Origin: an uncultured bacterium
Lineage (GTDB): Bacteria; Verrucomicrobiota; Kiritimatiellia; CAIKKV01; CAIJXV01
Direction: 5' to 3'
DNA: 64,000 nt
Assembly (NCBI GenBank): GCA_903824675.1
Contig: CAIJXV010000105.1
Span: 1 to 64,000, forward strand
Shown here: piece by piece, positions 28,831 through 37,373 of the stretch
How the letters are laid out: each line of letters starts with the position of its first letter
How positions within the stretch are numbered: position 1 is the first letter of the stretch
Position numbers and translations under genes: made by a program
The notes under the pieces: generated by a model
Told to the model about the DNA's origin: nothing
What the model saw: only the letters and a program-made list of their open reading frames with translations
The model's database searches: none

Positions 28831-29255
28831 GGTGCATCCTCATTTGTTTCGCGGGCGGTGAGCGTAATATCGACCGTCTCGGGTTGTCCGTGATGAACGG
28901 TAAAACCCCGGAGTTCCGGTTCATCCGGAACGGCCAGAGACACGATCAGGTAGACGGTTTCCGGCGTGAAGGCCAGACGCAGATCTTCGACGGACATCCG
29001 CGCCGGGGAGCTGGGATGGCTATGCCAGATCGCCAGGAGGTCGGCGGTGTGCACGCGCAGATCCTTGACCGTGGCGAATTGTTCCTCGGGCAACAGGCGG
29101 TAATGTTCGCCCGAGGCGTCGGCGTTGGTGAGTTCATAAAAGCGCGTTACGTGCCCATCCTTGCCTCCGCAAAGGCCACACGCTTCCAGCGGCGCCGCCT
29201 GTTGCGCCGCCCGAACGATGGCAGCATAAACAGCCCGATCAATTTTTAGATGCAT
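28827..29255 (-). CDS. JAMM/M67-family metallopeptidase (HcyD/Mec+-like)
   Basis: A 142-residue Zn peptidase with a complete JAMM site: E24, H78-S-H80-P, S88 and D91 ('WHSHPSSPARMSVEDL'). In bacterial sulfur loci such enzymes trim the C-terminus of a ubiquitin-like carrier to expose Gly-Gly or release the amino acid built on it (HcyD in Wolinella, Mec+ in Mycobacterium). I chose the ATG at 29255 because GGAGAGG lies just upstream; a longer frame adds nine residues. It lies 23 bp after the carrier/E1 fusion and overlaps the sulfite reductase by 4 bp, which argues for the same pathway. Confidence 0.9.
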   Translation of the reverse strand: MHLKIDRAVYAAIVRAAQQAAPLEACGLCGGKDGHVTRFYELTNADASGEHYRLLPEEQFATVKDLRVHTADLLAIWHSHPSSPARMSVEDLRLAFTPETVYLIVSLAVPDEPELRGFTVHHGQPETVDITLTARETNEDAP

Positions 29256-29278
29256 AGGACCTCTCCGGACAACATCTC

Positions 29279-30307
29279 TCACACCGGGCAGCGTTCGCCC
29301 GGTTTGCAGGCGCAGGTCGGCGGCTCCTCGTCCACCAGTTCCGTAAGGGTCGGAGCTTCACCGCACACCGGGCATTTGGGATTGCGTTTCAGCGGGATCT
29401 TCCGAAAGGAGGCCTGTAAGGCCTGATAGGTCAGAAGATGATTCGTTAACAAATCGCCCTGCTCGAGCAGGAATTTAATCGCTTCCGTGGCTTGAAGCGT
29501 ACCCATCACTCCGGCCAGCACGCCCAGGACGCCCGCCTGAGAACACGAGGGAACGGCTCCCGCCGGGGGCGGCGCGGTGAACACACAGCGATAGCAGGCG
29601 GTTTGACCCGGGAGGACAGTCATCATCTGGCCGTCAAATTTCAGAATACCCGCATGGGAGTAGGGTTTGCCCGCGAAATGGCAGGCATCCGCCACGAGGA
29701 ACTTCGACGCGAAATTATCCGTTCCATCGATCACGAAATCATAGTCGCGCAGGATGCCCAAAGCATTGGCCGCCGTCAGCCGTTCGCGGTAGGTGCGGAG
29801 CGTGACATCCGGGTTAATGGCCTTGAATTTTGCTGCGGCCGAGTCGACCTTGGGCTTGCCGATATCTGGAGTGGCATGTGCGATCTGGCGCTGAAGATTA
29901 CTCAGATCCACCACGTCGGCATCCATGATCCCGAGGGTGCCCACACCCGCGGCCGCGAGATACAGGCCCGCGGGGCAACCCAAGCCTCCGGCCCCGACCA
30001 GCAACACCTTGCCCGCCAGGAGTTTTTCCTGGCCCTTGCCTCCAACTTCAGGAAGGAGGATATGGCGCGAATAGCGTTCGATTTGAGATTCGGTCAGATT
30101 CATGCTTCCGCCCCCCATGAAATAGAGGAACTCCACCCGGTCGCCGTCCTTTACAACCGTGGATTCGAAGGCCTGCCGTTCCAGGATTTCGCCGTTCAAC
30201 TCCACCGTCACCATATCCGGCATCTTCACCTGTTGATGGGCCAATAATGCGGTCACCGACAAGGCGCCGGGCGCCTCGAATTCTTTTCCATTGATCGTTA
30301 GTTTCAT
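29279..30307 (-). CDS. ThiS/MoaD-like sulfur carrier fused to ThiF/MoeB-family (E1-like) adenylyltransferase
   Basis: A 342-residue fusion. Residues 1-67 are a ubiquitin-like sulfur carrier ('MKLTINGKEFEAPGALSV', then 'VKDGDRVEFLYFMGGG') whose Gly tail (65-67) is internal. After one Ser, M69 starts a normal ThiF/MoeB enzyme ('MNLTESQIERYSRHILLPEV', nucleotide site 'VGAGGLGCPAG', 'DGTDNF', Zn pairs CYRC and CPVC, and 'PSCSQAGVLGVLAGV'). The E1 half adenylates a carrier C-terminal Gly so that sulfide can replace AMP, giving a thiocarboxylate. No rhodanese domain. For the carrier to work its Gly must be freed, either by the adjacent JAMM peptidase or by other means. AAAGGA precedes the ATG at 30307. 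A second start at M69 (30103) is possible. Confidence 0.9.
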   Translation of the reverse strand: MKLTINGKEFEAPGALSVTALLAHQQVKMPDMVTVELNGEILERQAFESTVVKDGDRVEFLYFMGGGSMNLTESQIERYSRHILLPEVGGKGQEKLLAGKVLLVGAGGLGCPAGLYLAAAGVGTLGIMDADVVDLSNLQRQIAHATPDIGKPKVDSAAAKFKAINPDVTLRTYRERLTAANALGILRDYDFVIDGTDNFASKFLVADACHFAGKPYSHAGILKFDGQMMTVLPGQTACYRCVFTAPPPAGAVPSCSQAGVLGVLAGVMGTLQATEAIKFLLEQGDLLTNHLLTYQALQASFRKIPLKRNPKCPVCGEAPTLTELVDEEPPTCACKPGERCPV

Positions 30308-30353
30308 AGCGATTCCTTTCGTACGTTTCCTGTCCGTTCGCCTCATCAGGGTA

Positions 30354-30471
30354 CGGCCGCCTCGGCGAGGCGGCCCTATCGTCGGGTGCGGGTAGGGCGT
30401 TTTTGCCGAAAGCGCCGCGCTTCTCCGCGGCCTGTTGCTTGCAGCGGCCGCCTCGGCGAGGCGGCCCTACC
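30354..30471. repeat. Cluster of REP-like palindromes between metY and the carrier/E1 fusion
   Basis: Three elements in 118 bp: CGGCCGCCTCGGCGAGGCGG (30354) ending in CCCTA, GGTAGGGCGTTTTTGCCGAA (30391) ending in AGCGCC, and a second copy of the first at 30445-30471 ending in CCCTACC. They fill most of the 159-bp gap between two co-oriented genes and are relatives of those at 20767-20870 and 21902. Confidence 0.8.
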
Positions 30472-31720
30472 TCAATCCTTCCAAGCTTTGCTCCAAATCC
30501 GCGATAAGATCGGCGACGTGCTCGATGCCGACCGACAGGCGGACCAGGTCATCCGAGACACCCACCGCCGAACGTTCCGCATCCGACAGATCGCGGCAGA
30601 ACGTGGAGGCCGGGTGAATGACCAGGGTTCGGGCATCGCCGAGGTTGGCGAGATTCTGCGCCAGTTTCAACCCGTTGATGAACCGGAAGCATTGGGCTTT
30701 GTTGTCCAGGCGCAGAGTCACCACCGCGCCGTACCGTCCGGCGAACTGCCGAAGGGCCACGGCATGGTCGGGATGGTTGGCCAGACCGGGATAACGCACC
30801 CCGCGGACCCGGGGATGATCGGCCAGGAAACGGGCCACCTGTGCCGCATTGGCGCAATGACGCTCCATGCGGACCCCGAGCGATTCGACGCCGATGGACA
30901 TGAGGAATGCATTAAACGGCGAAAGACAGGCACCCAGATCCCGGCAGATCTGATTGCGGAGGCAGGCCAAAAAGGCCATTTCCCGCGCCCGTTTATAAAA
31001 CGGGTTCAAATGGACATAGCGGGGATTGGACCAGTCAAATGTGCCGCTGTCGATAATGATTCCCCCGATCGCGTTCCCATGTCCATTGATGAATTTGGAA
31101 GTGGAGTGAATCACGATGTCGGCGCCCAAGGTTTTAGGCTGGAGCAGCAACGGGGTGGGCAGGGTGTTGTCCACGACCAGGACCACCCCTTTTTCGCGGG
31201 CGACCGCCGCGATGGCGGCGAGATCGGGCACATCCAGTTTTGGGTTTCCGATGGATTCCACAAAGATGAGCTTGGTGCGATCCGTGATGGCCTGACGATA
31301 GGCCTTCACATCGGTGGCCTCGACAAAGCGCGTGGTGATGCCGGTGCGGCTGAGCGTTTGATGGAATAACGAGTAGGTTCCGCCGAAAATACTGTTCCCG
31401 GAGACGATCTCATCCCCGGTTCCGGCGAGGGCCAGAACCGTGGCGCTGATGGCGGCCATGCCCGAGGCGCAGGCCAGGGCGCCGAATCCATTTTCCAGGA
31501 CCGTCATGCGGCGTTCAAACTGGGTGACCGTGGGATTCGAGATCCGCGAATAGACGTAGCCGGGTTCGCGCCCGGCGAAGACGGCCTCGAGTTCCTCGGC
31601 GGTCGCATAGGCAAATGACGCCGTTTGGAAAATGGGAGCGGCGGTCGCGCCGGTTTCGGCCTCCGGTTTAAAGGCACCATGCAGAACCTGGGTATCGGGA
31701 TGTAGCGCGGAAGCACTCAT
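30467..31720 (-). CDS. metY: O-acetylhomoserine aminocarboxypropyltransferase (MetY-type)
   Basis: A 417-residue PLP enzyme of the Cys/Met metabolism family that makes homocysteine from O-acetylhomoserine and a sulfur donor. The PLP lysine is K209 in 'HSTSKFINGHG'; the start 'DTQVLHGAFKPEAETGA' is typical of MetY rather than MetB or MetC. I chose the ATG at 31720 for its AGGAGG ribosome site and because the longer frame adds non-homologous residues. It overlaps the DUF2061 stop (TAATG). In Wolinella, MetY takes sulfur from a protein thiocarboxylate; the neighbouring carrier and JAMM genes make that plausible here. Confidence 0.93.
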   Translation of the reverse strand: MSASALHPDTQVLHGAFKPEAETGATAAPIFQTASFAYATAEELEAVFAGREPGYVYSRISNPTVTQFERRMTVLENGFGALACASGMAAISATVLALAGTGDEIVSGNSIFGGTYSLFHQTLSRTGITTRFVEATDVKAYRQAITDRTKLIFVESIGNPKLDVPDLAAIAAVAREKGVVLVVDNTLPTPLLLQPKTLGADIVIHSTSKFINGHGNAIGGIIIDSGTFDWSNPRYVHLNPFYKRAREMAFLACLRNQICRDLGACLSPFNAFLMSIGVESLGVRMERHCANAAQVARFLADHPRVRGVRYPGLANHPDHAVALRQFAGRYGAVVTLRLDNKAQCFRFINGLKLAQNLANLGDARTLVIHPASTFCRDLSDAERSAVGVSDDLVRLSVGIEHVADLIADLEQSLEGLR

Positions 31721-31977
31721 TAGCCGCCTCCTTGAGCCGTTGATTGTTCCTGATGGGCGAGGCCCCAAGCCACGCGATGCCAGGCCCGCTCGTGAAAATA
31801 GAAGGCAATAATCTTGATCGCCGAGTCGATCAAGCTGATGCTCAGGCCGATCCGAAAAGAACCGGTGATCCACCAGCCGACCAGGCAGGTTCCCAACGTG
31901 CCGGCTACGCGCCAGGTCATGGCCTTGACGACACTACGGCGACGCAACTCAACGGGGAAGGCCAAAACGGGTTTCAT
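31720..31977 (-). CDS. DUF2061 small membrane protein
   Basis: An 85-residue protein with two hydrophobic segments ('RVAGTLGTCLVGWWIT' and 'GLSISLIDSAIKIIAFYF') and the family ending 'HERAWHRVAWG', as in DUF2061. Members often lie next to cysN/cysD-type genes or are fused to them. It overlaps cysN by 4 bp upstream and metY by 1 bp downstream. Its role in sulfate assimilation is not established. Confidence 0.88.
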   Translation of the reverse strand: MKPVLAFPVELRRRSVVKAMTWRVAGTLGTCLVGWWITGSFRIGLSISLIDSAIKIIAFYFHERAWHRVAWGLAHQEQSTAQGGG

Positions 31978-33782
31978 ATGCTGTACTCCAGAATGACGTT
32001 CTTTTGTTTCAACAGATCGCAGACGGCGTCTACCCCGTCTTCCAAAAGGGACCCGGCTGCAAGGGTCAGGTTCGGCGGGAATTCAACAAACCGATTTTCG
32101 CCGATATGGATCGCCAGAATTTCGTGAGGACTGTTCAGGAGCGTCAGCGTTTGGAGGTCGTAATCGTCGACGTTCGAGAGGGAAGTGATGAAGATCTGGC
32201 CCGAGTCGGTGAAAATCCGGGCCAGTTCGCCCAGTCGCCGGATGTGGTCGTCCCGGATATCGCCTTCGGATCGCAGGTCGGCATCCAGTCCGCGGGTGAC
32301 ATTTTCCAGGCCGAGGTAATAGGCTTTATAATTCAGCGTGAACAATTTCCGTTCCAAGGCTCGGGCATACCCTTCCCCGATCGCCTCATCCGCGCCGGTA
32401 AAGACCACGAATTTTGCGCCGTGCCCGTAGGTGGCAGTTCGTTCGCTTTTCGAAATGGCGCTGTTTTTCCAAGCGATTTCCCGGGCCCGAATATGATCCT
32501 GCAAGGTGGATTCGCGGGTGGTGACGCCGGCGAGAATAATGCCGGCCCCCGCGATTTCAAAGTTGTCCACAATCACCAGTCGGCCGGTCTGTTCGATTTC
32601 GCCGACGACATCAAAAGCCACCGGCTTGGGGGTTTCCAGGATCACTTCCGCGACGTCATGCCGGTCGACCTGTTGTTTATTGGCCACCGTGCCCAGTTCA
32701 GTGGCGTCCAGCACGGACAGGACTTCCACCAGTTTGACGGGGGATCGCACGGCGCCCAGTTTGAGTTTATAAGCATGATCCCGGATCATCGGCGCGTGGC
32801 CCATCCAGAACAAATTCACGCGAAAACGGGTCCCGACCTGCAGGGGTGGTTGTCCCTGTTTGACCATCCATTCGCCGGGTTTGATGTAGAGTTGCGTATC
32901 CAGCGTGAATCCCGGGGCTTCGCCGGCTGAGGCTGTTTGCTTCACGGGGCCGTTGAAATACTCGATGGACTTGATCCGCGAGGTTTTGCCGGAGGGTTGA
33001 AACACCACCGCGTCGCCCACGGAAAGGGTTCCCGTTTCAATCGTCCCGGCCACTACGCGGCGGTCGTCGCCCTGCTCGGTGAATTTATAGATATCCTGAA
33101 CGGGCAGGCGGAAGGGCAAGGTCTCGGGAAATTCCTTCCGGTGAAACGCATCGATTTGTTCCAGGACGGTCGGACCTTCGTACCACCCGGTTTCCGGCGA
33201 CCGCGCGGCAATGTTCGCGCCGGATAATCCGCTGACCGGAATAAAACTCACCGGCTGAATTCCCAGCCGGCCCAGAAAAGCGCGGTATTCGTCGCGAATG
33301 GTTTCGAAGCCCTTCCGGCTGTATTGAATCAGGTCCATTTTATTCACGAGAACCGAGAGTTGACGGAGACCCAGCATGGACAGCATGTAGCCATGCCGCT
33401 TGGTGTTTTCCTGGATGCCTTCCTTGGCATCGATGACCAATAACGCGGCTTCCGCGCGCGACGCCCCGGTGATCATGTTCTTCAGGAACTCGATATGACC
33501 GGGCGCATCGATCAGGATATACGGGCGTTTGGCGGTGCGGAAGAAACACCGGGCCGCATCGATGGTAATGCCCTGCGCCTGCTCGTCCTTGAGCGCGTCC
33601 AGCAGGAAGGCATATTCGAACGGTTTCGCCGTGCGGCGGCACAGCTCGCGAACCTGTTCGAGTTTGCCTTTCGGCAATGCGCCGGTTTCCGCCAGGAGCC
33701 GGCCGATGACCGTGCTCTTGCCGTGATCCACATGGCCGGCCATCACGATGCTGATTTGTTCGGTGGGTGTCGGGCTTTTCAC
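31974..33782 (-). CDS. cysN: Sulfate adenylyltransferase subunit 1 (CysN) with a degenerate APS-kinase-like C-terminal domain
   Basis: A 602-residue GTPase subunit of ATP sulfurylase, which drives formation of adenosine 5'-phosphosulfate (APS). GTPase motifs are complete: GHVDHGKST (16-24), QGITID, DAPGH and NKMD, followed by two EF-Tu-like beta-barrels. From about 462 a domain resembles APS kinase (CysC) in layout ('[18 protein letters not shown]', '[13 protein letters not shown]'), but the P-loop GLSGAGKST is replaced by GADEAIGEG, so kinase activity is unlikely. That fits the APS-type reductase encoded two genes upstream, which needs no PAPS. The start overlaps cysD by 4 bp. Confidence 0.92.
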   Translation of the reverse strand: MKSPTPTEQISIVMAGHVDHGKSTVIGRLLAETGALPKGKLEQVRELCRRTAKPFEYAFLLDALKDEQAQGITIDAARCFFRTAKRPYILIDAPGHIEFLKNMITGASRAEAALLVIDAKEGIQENTKRHGYMLSMLGLRQLSVLVNKMDLIQYSRKGFETIRDEYRAFLGRLGIQPVSFIPVSGLSGANIAARSPETGWYEGPTVLEQIDAFHRKEFPETLPFRLPVQDIYKFTEQGDDRRVVAGTIETGTLSVGDAVVFQPSGKTSRIKSIEYFNGPVKQTASAGEAPGFTLDTQLYIKPGEWMVKQGQPPLQVGTRFRVNLFWMGHAPMIRDHAYKLKLGAVRSPVKLVEVLSVLDATELGTVANKQQVDRHDVAEVILETPKPVAFDVVGEIEQTGRLVIVDNFEIAGAGIILAGVTTRESTLQDHIRAREIAWKNSAISKSERTATYGHGAKFVVFTGADEAIGEGYARALERKLFTLNYKAYYLGLENVTRGLDADLRSEGDIRDDHIRRLGELARIFTDSGQIFITSLSNVDDYDLQTLTLLNSPHEILAIHIGENRFVEFPPNLTLAAGSLLEDGVDAVCDLLKQKNVILEYSI

Positions 33783-34669
33783 ATGTAGCCCCCTCTCCTC
33801 AATGTCTCCAACCCCCCGCCGTCTTCCTTGTCCTGCTCGCGGCCGGACCGCTCGGCGATGTCGGCGAATTTTCCACTACGCAATTCCTCGATGATCTCCG
33901 GAACCGTCCGCGCGGTCGACTCGACCGGGCTGGTGCAGGGGTAGCATCCGAGAGAGCGGTAACGCGTTCCGTCCCCGCGATCGAAATAGAGCGGAATGAT
34001 GGGGATGTTTTCGCGGTCAATGTACTCCCAGATATTCAGCTCGGTCCAATCGAGCAGGGGATGAATCCGCACATGGGTGCCCGGTGCGAAGTCCGTTTTG
34101 TATTGTTTCCAGAGTTCCGGCGGCTGGTCACCCACGTCCCACTCGCTTTGTTGATCCCGGGCCGAGAAGTAGCGCTCCTTGGAGCGACTGCCTTCCTCAT
34201 CCGCCCGGGCGCCTACGATAGCTCCGGAGAATCCTTCCCGTTTTTTCTCCGGTTCGAGGCGGCCGGAGGTGGGGTCCAGCCGTAGTCGGGGCCATTCGCC
34301 GGACAAAGTGTGTTTCAGAGCTTCACTTTTCAGGGACCGGCAGCACTCGACCCGGGTCAACTTGCCGTCGGGAAAAGTCTGTTTCGCCGCCAGGGCGGAA
34401 CGGTTTTCGCCGACGATCAGATCCAGGTGCCAATCCCGTGCCATCCGGTCGCGATAAGTAATCATTTCGGGAATTTTGTAATGGGTATCGACATGCATCA
34501 GCGGGAAGGGCACATGACCGAAAAAGGCCTTGCGCGCCAGCCAGAGCAGGACCGTGCTGTCTTTCCCGATGGACCAGAGCATTACCAGGTTCTTGAACTC
34601 CCGGTAAGCCTCCCGGAGGATATGAACACTGGTCGCTTCAAGTCGATCGAGATGGGTCATGGGGGTCAT
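33779..34669 (-). CDS. cysD: Sulfate adenylyltransferase subunit 2
   Basis: A 296-residue catalytic subunit of ATP sulfurylase (PP-loop ATP pyrophosphatase fold); it works with CysN to form APS from sulfate and ATP. The PP-loop SIGKDS is at 33-38, and '[11 protein letters not shown]', '[10 protein letters not shown]' and '[14 protein letters not shown]' are CysD signatures. Start options are 34669 and 34660; the second has AGGA at better spacing. It follows cysH by about 8 bp. Confidence 0.95.
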   Translation of the reverse strand: MTPMTHLDRLEATSVHILREAYREFKNLVMLWSIGKDSTVLLWLARKAFFGHVPFPLMHVDTHYKIPEMITYRDRMARDWHLDLIVGENRSALAAKQTFPDGKLTRVECCRSLKSEALKHTLSGEWPRLRLDPTSGRLEPEKKREGFSGAIVGARADEEGSRSKERYFSARDQQSEWDVGDQPPELWKQYKTDFAPGTHVRIHPLLDWTELNIWEYIDRENIPIIPLYFDRGDGTRYRSLGCYPCTSPVESTARTVPEIIEELRSGKFADIAERSGREQDKEDGGGLETLRRGGYM

Positions 34670-34676
34670 CCTGTTT

Positions 34677-35381
34677 TTAAATGGTCCAATTTGGCACATG
34701 CAGTCCGCATTCCTTATGTTCGGCTTGCTCCCAGGGCCAGCGTCCGCTCCGGGGATCGTCGCCCGGTTCCACCGCCTGGGTACAGCAGGCACAACCGATC
34801 GAAGGATAGCCCCGGTCGAGCAGGCGATTGTAGGGAATCCGATGTTTAAGGATATAGGTTTGAACGTCTGCCGTAGACCAATCCGCCAGGGGATTGATTT
34901 TGAGAATCCCGCCGTGGGCCGAGTCCCGTTCAATTTTTCGAATCGATCCGCGGGTTACGTTATCATCCCGGCGGAGGCCGGTGATCCAGGCATCCAGACC
35001 AGCCAGCGCCCGGTTGAGCGGTTCGACTTTACGGATGAAACAGCATTCCCGGCGGGCTTCAAGACTTTTTTTGAAGGAGAAAGGGCCTTTTTCGGTTTCC
35101 AATTTTTCCACGGCATCGTGTTTTGGAAAATGCCACTCGATGCGCACCCCGAGTTGCTCACGAATTTCCTCGGCACAGAGGTATGCCTCTTCGGGGAGGC
35201 GACCGGTATCGATGGAAAAAACGCGGACATCAGGTCTGATTTGCTGCGCGAGATGAATGAGGACAGAATCTTGCAAACTGGTGGCGATGGCGATGCGGGT
35301 GGGGAATTTCTCCAAAGCCCAGCGCAAAATATCCTCGGCCGATTCACTCCCGGAATATTCCATTGAATCTTCAGTAATCAT
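34677..35381 (-). CDS. cysH: Adenylylsulfate (APS) reductase, [4Fe-4S] type
   Basis: A 234-residue PP-loop reductase that turns APS into sulfite. The paired cysteines C113-C114 and the C197-x-x-C200 pair are the cluster ligands found in APS-specific reductases and absent from PAPS-only CysH; the C-terminal 'KECGLH' holds the catalytic C225 that forms the thiosulfonate and is resolved by thioredoxin. I chose the ATG at 35381. An in-frame TTG at 35438 would add 19 residues; neither has a strong ribosome site. It is the first gene of the long sulfur/siroheme gene train. Confidence 0.92.
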   Translation of the reverse strand: MITEDSMEYSGSESAEDILRWALEKFPTRIAIATSLQDSVLIHLAQQIRPDVRVFSIDTGRLPEEAYLCAEEIREQLGVRIEWHFPKHDAVEKLETEKGPFSFKKSLEARRECCFIRKVEPLNRALAGLDAWITGLRRDDNVTRGSIRKIERDSAHGGILKINPLADWSTADVQTYILKHRIPYNRLLDRGYPSIGCACCTQAVEPGDDPRSGRWPWEQAEHKECGLHVPNWTI

Positions 35382-35441
35382 GTCGATTATTTTCTCTGCC
35401 TCAGTTTTGCGGGGAAGCGGGTTTCCCGGGTCAATCAATAC

Positions 35442-35493
35442 CTAGTAATCCGATAGAGTTACTAGATAGTAGCATTCTGGGGAACAATGGCAA
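35442..35493 (-). promoter_or_regulatory. Promoter and operator dyad of the sulfur/siroheme operon
   Basis: On the minus strand TTGCCA (35488-35493) and TACTAT (35466-35471) are separated by 16 bp, a good sigma-70-type promoter. An AT-rich tract (TTTTTTAAAAAAA) lies just upstream. A perfect 7-bp inverted repeat, CTAGTAA (35442-35448) and TTACTAG (35459-35465) with a 10-bp spacer, directly abuts the -10 box and covers the expected start site. That is the usual place for a repressor; the spacing resembles Rrf2-type (CymR/IscR) sites, which is only a guess. Confidence 0.6.
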
Positions 35494-35738
35494 GCGTTTT
35501 TTTAAAAAATATCGGCGTGACTGAAAAAGCCACGATGCCGTGGTATCCTAATAGCCCGCAAAGTTACCGGGATGGATTAAGCCGTGCGGGAGAAGCTGTG
35601 AAAAATTAAAATCAGTTGTAGCCGCGCTCTATGAGAACCTGAATTTCTCAACGATTCGACGCAAGAAACCGTTCGTAGCACGGTGCTACAACATTTTTTC
35701 ACAGTTTCGGACGCCCGGCTTTACTTGGGGAGAAAGCA
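35494..35738. other. Intergenic region between cysH and the Rsm22-like gene, with a palindromic repeat
   Basis: There is no gene here. At 35615-35692 a palindromic element begins GTTGTAGCCGCGCTCTATGA and ends CGTAGCACGGTGCTACAAC; its relative at 43965-44027 is a cleaner inverted repeat. The rest shows nothing I can name. Confidence 0.6.
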
Positions 35739-36929
35739 TCAGGGCGTTAAGGGGGGGGTGGGGCAGGAACTCCCGTTTATCTCCAACTCCTCCGCCCGAA
35801 GGGTGAGCGGATCGCCGAGCAAACGCGGAGTCAACCAGTGGACCCTTTCCCCGCGCTCGGTATGGACCAATTCTTTGACCCGCGTGCGAGTCAAGTTGCG
35901 GGTTTGAATTTCACAGGGATACAGTTGGCCATCCGCGGCACAGGACCAAGTGCAAACTTTGCCTTTTTGTTCACTGATCGGCGCCACCAGACGACCCCGG
36001 TCCATTGTCCCAGGCGAAAGCGAGGCCGCGGGCTGGGGGGTCAGTGCCAGGAAACAGAATTTGAGAAAAGGAATTTGATGGGCCATCCGGCGATTTACGA
36101 CGACGAGTGAGCTGGGAGGAGTCCAGCGCCGGACTTCATGACACCAGACTTCGCCTTTGCGAAGCAGGGGACAGGGTTCGGTGTGGAGACAGGGTCCCAG
36201 GATTCGAGCCGTTTGAGCGGCACTGATCGCATCGCGCAGGATTTCGAGACGTTCCGCACAGAGATGCAGCGCGGGTTCCAGGATCAGGAGCAATCCGTCG
36301 GGGGCGAGCCGGCTGACCAGGTTTTCGATCCAACGGAATACCGCCTCGGGTGCGGCGTCGGCCATGAGTTCATTCAACGTGGAGCCCACGAGGATGATAT
36401 CCCAGGCATCATGGAATCGATCCAAGCCGGACATCAGGTCGCCGGGAACGACGGTCCAGCGACCTTGGGGCCAGAGGGGGGTGCGGAATTTCTGGGCGAT
36501 GGAATCGGTATGACGCAGGCTTTCGGTGGAATGGTCCAGCGCCCAAACCTTGAAGGGCTGAGTTGGAGACTGTTGGGCGATGGCGGAGCCAACGGCAAAA
36601 CCCGTGGCACCGGTTCCGGCGCCCAGGTCGAGAATTTTAAGAGGGCGATCATTGGGCAGGCGCCAGCCGGCGGGACCACAACATTCTTGAAATGCCCATT
36701 GAGTTTTGATGAAGGATTGGGGAAAGAAAAACAGGCCGTAGGCCAGCGCTTCAGCCGCGGATTCGATATAAGGTTCAAACCGGTCCGGGCGTTCCTTGGT
36801 AAAAAGGTCGCTCAACCGTTGGACGGTGGACTCGAGTTGGGCGGCGGCTTCGGCAAAAGGAGCGGCAGGACTGAGCCGCCGGGCGCAATCCATCCAATAC
36901 TGTTCAAGGGAGGGAGGGTAAGGAGTCAT
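35739..36929 (-). CDS. Rsm22-family class I SAM-dependent methyltransferase
   Basis: A 396-residue protein with a Rossmann methyltransferase core ('LDLGAGTGATGFAVG', the SAM site; 'WDIILVGSTLNEL' further on) and the cysteine pattern of the mitochondrial/bacterial Rsm22 group ('GPCLHTEPCPL' followed by 'WCHEVRRW', with 'CTWSC' later), likely an Fe-S or zinc site. Rsm22 proteins act on the small ribosomal subunit. I chose the ATG at 36929 because the upstream extension is non-homologous; the leader is short and has no ribosome site, so it may be leaderless. It stands alone, divergent from an hsdM remnant. Confidence 0.85.
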   Translation of the reverse strand: MTPYPPSLEQYWMDCARRLSPAAPFAEAAAQLESTVQRLSDLFTKERPDRFEPYIESAAEALAYGLFFFPQSFIKTQWAFQECCGPAGWRLPNDRPLKILDLGAGTGATGFAVGSAIAQQSPTQPFKVWALDHSTESLRHTDSIAQKFRTPLWPQGRWTVVPGDLMSGLDRFHDAWDIILVGSTLNELMADAAPEAVFRWIENLVSRLAPDGLLLILEPALHLCAERLEILRDAISAAQTARILGPCLHTEPCPLLRKGEVWCHEVRRWTPPSSLVVVNRRMAHQIPFLKFCFLALTPQPAASLSPGTMDRGRLVAPISEQKGKVCTWSCAADGQLYPCEIQTRNLTRTRVKELVHTERGERVHWLTPRLLGDPLTLRAEELEINGSSCPTPPLTP

Positions 36930-36935
36930 TTGAAT

Positions 36936-37271
36936 ATGATACGCGGTTACGGCGGCAATCGCAAGCTTCGCTTGGATAAGAAATTTGAAATACAGGGCGA
37001 AGGAGGGTCTTCTGGTACGTCCGGGATTATCGACAAGATCATCGCCACCTACCGCGCCCGGAAGGAGATCGCCAAGTATTCCCACCGCGCACTATATACG
37101 GAAATAGAGGAAAACGAGTTCAATCTCAACATTCCCCGTTACGTCGATACCTTTGAACCCGAACCCGAGATTGACATCGCCGCCAGCCAGAAGGAAATCG
37201 AGGAGATTGAGGCGAAATTGGCAGTGACCCGAAAGAAAATGGCGGCATATTTGAAGGATTTGGATTTCTAA
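36936..37271 (+). pseudogene. hsdM: Remnant of a type I restriction-modification methylase (HsdM C-terminus)
   Basis: From about 37018 the frame reads as the extreme C-terminus of HsdM: 'IIDKIIATYRARKE', 'NEFNLNIPRYVDTFE', then a coiled 'KEIEEIEAKLAVTRKKMAAY' tail. The catalytic NPPF domain and about 400 residues are missing, and no hsdS or hsdR is visible. It lies just upstream of a Fic gene, a common passenger of type I loci, so this is a decayed restriction locus. Confidence 0.8.
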
Positions 37272-37373
37272 CTTGTATGAAAGAAGAGTATATCTTTACA
37301 AATCAAATCGCATATGTAAGCATACAGCTCAATTCTTACATAAGGGCGCTTGCTAGGTAATCATAAGGCCAAA

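Noticed and set aside
36138-36935. Long plus-strand open frame opposite the Rsm22-like gene
   Set aside because: It is the antisense shadow of the methyltransferase gene; only the part after 36936 (HsdM remnant) has protein-like homology.
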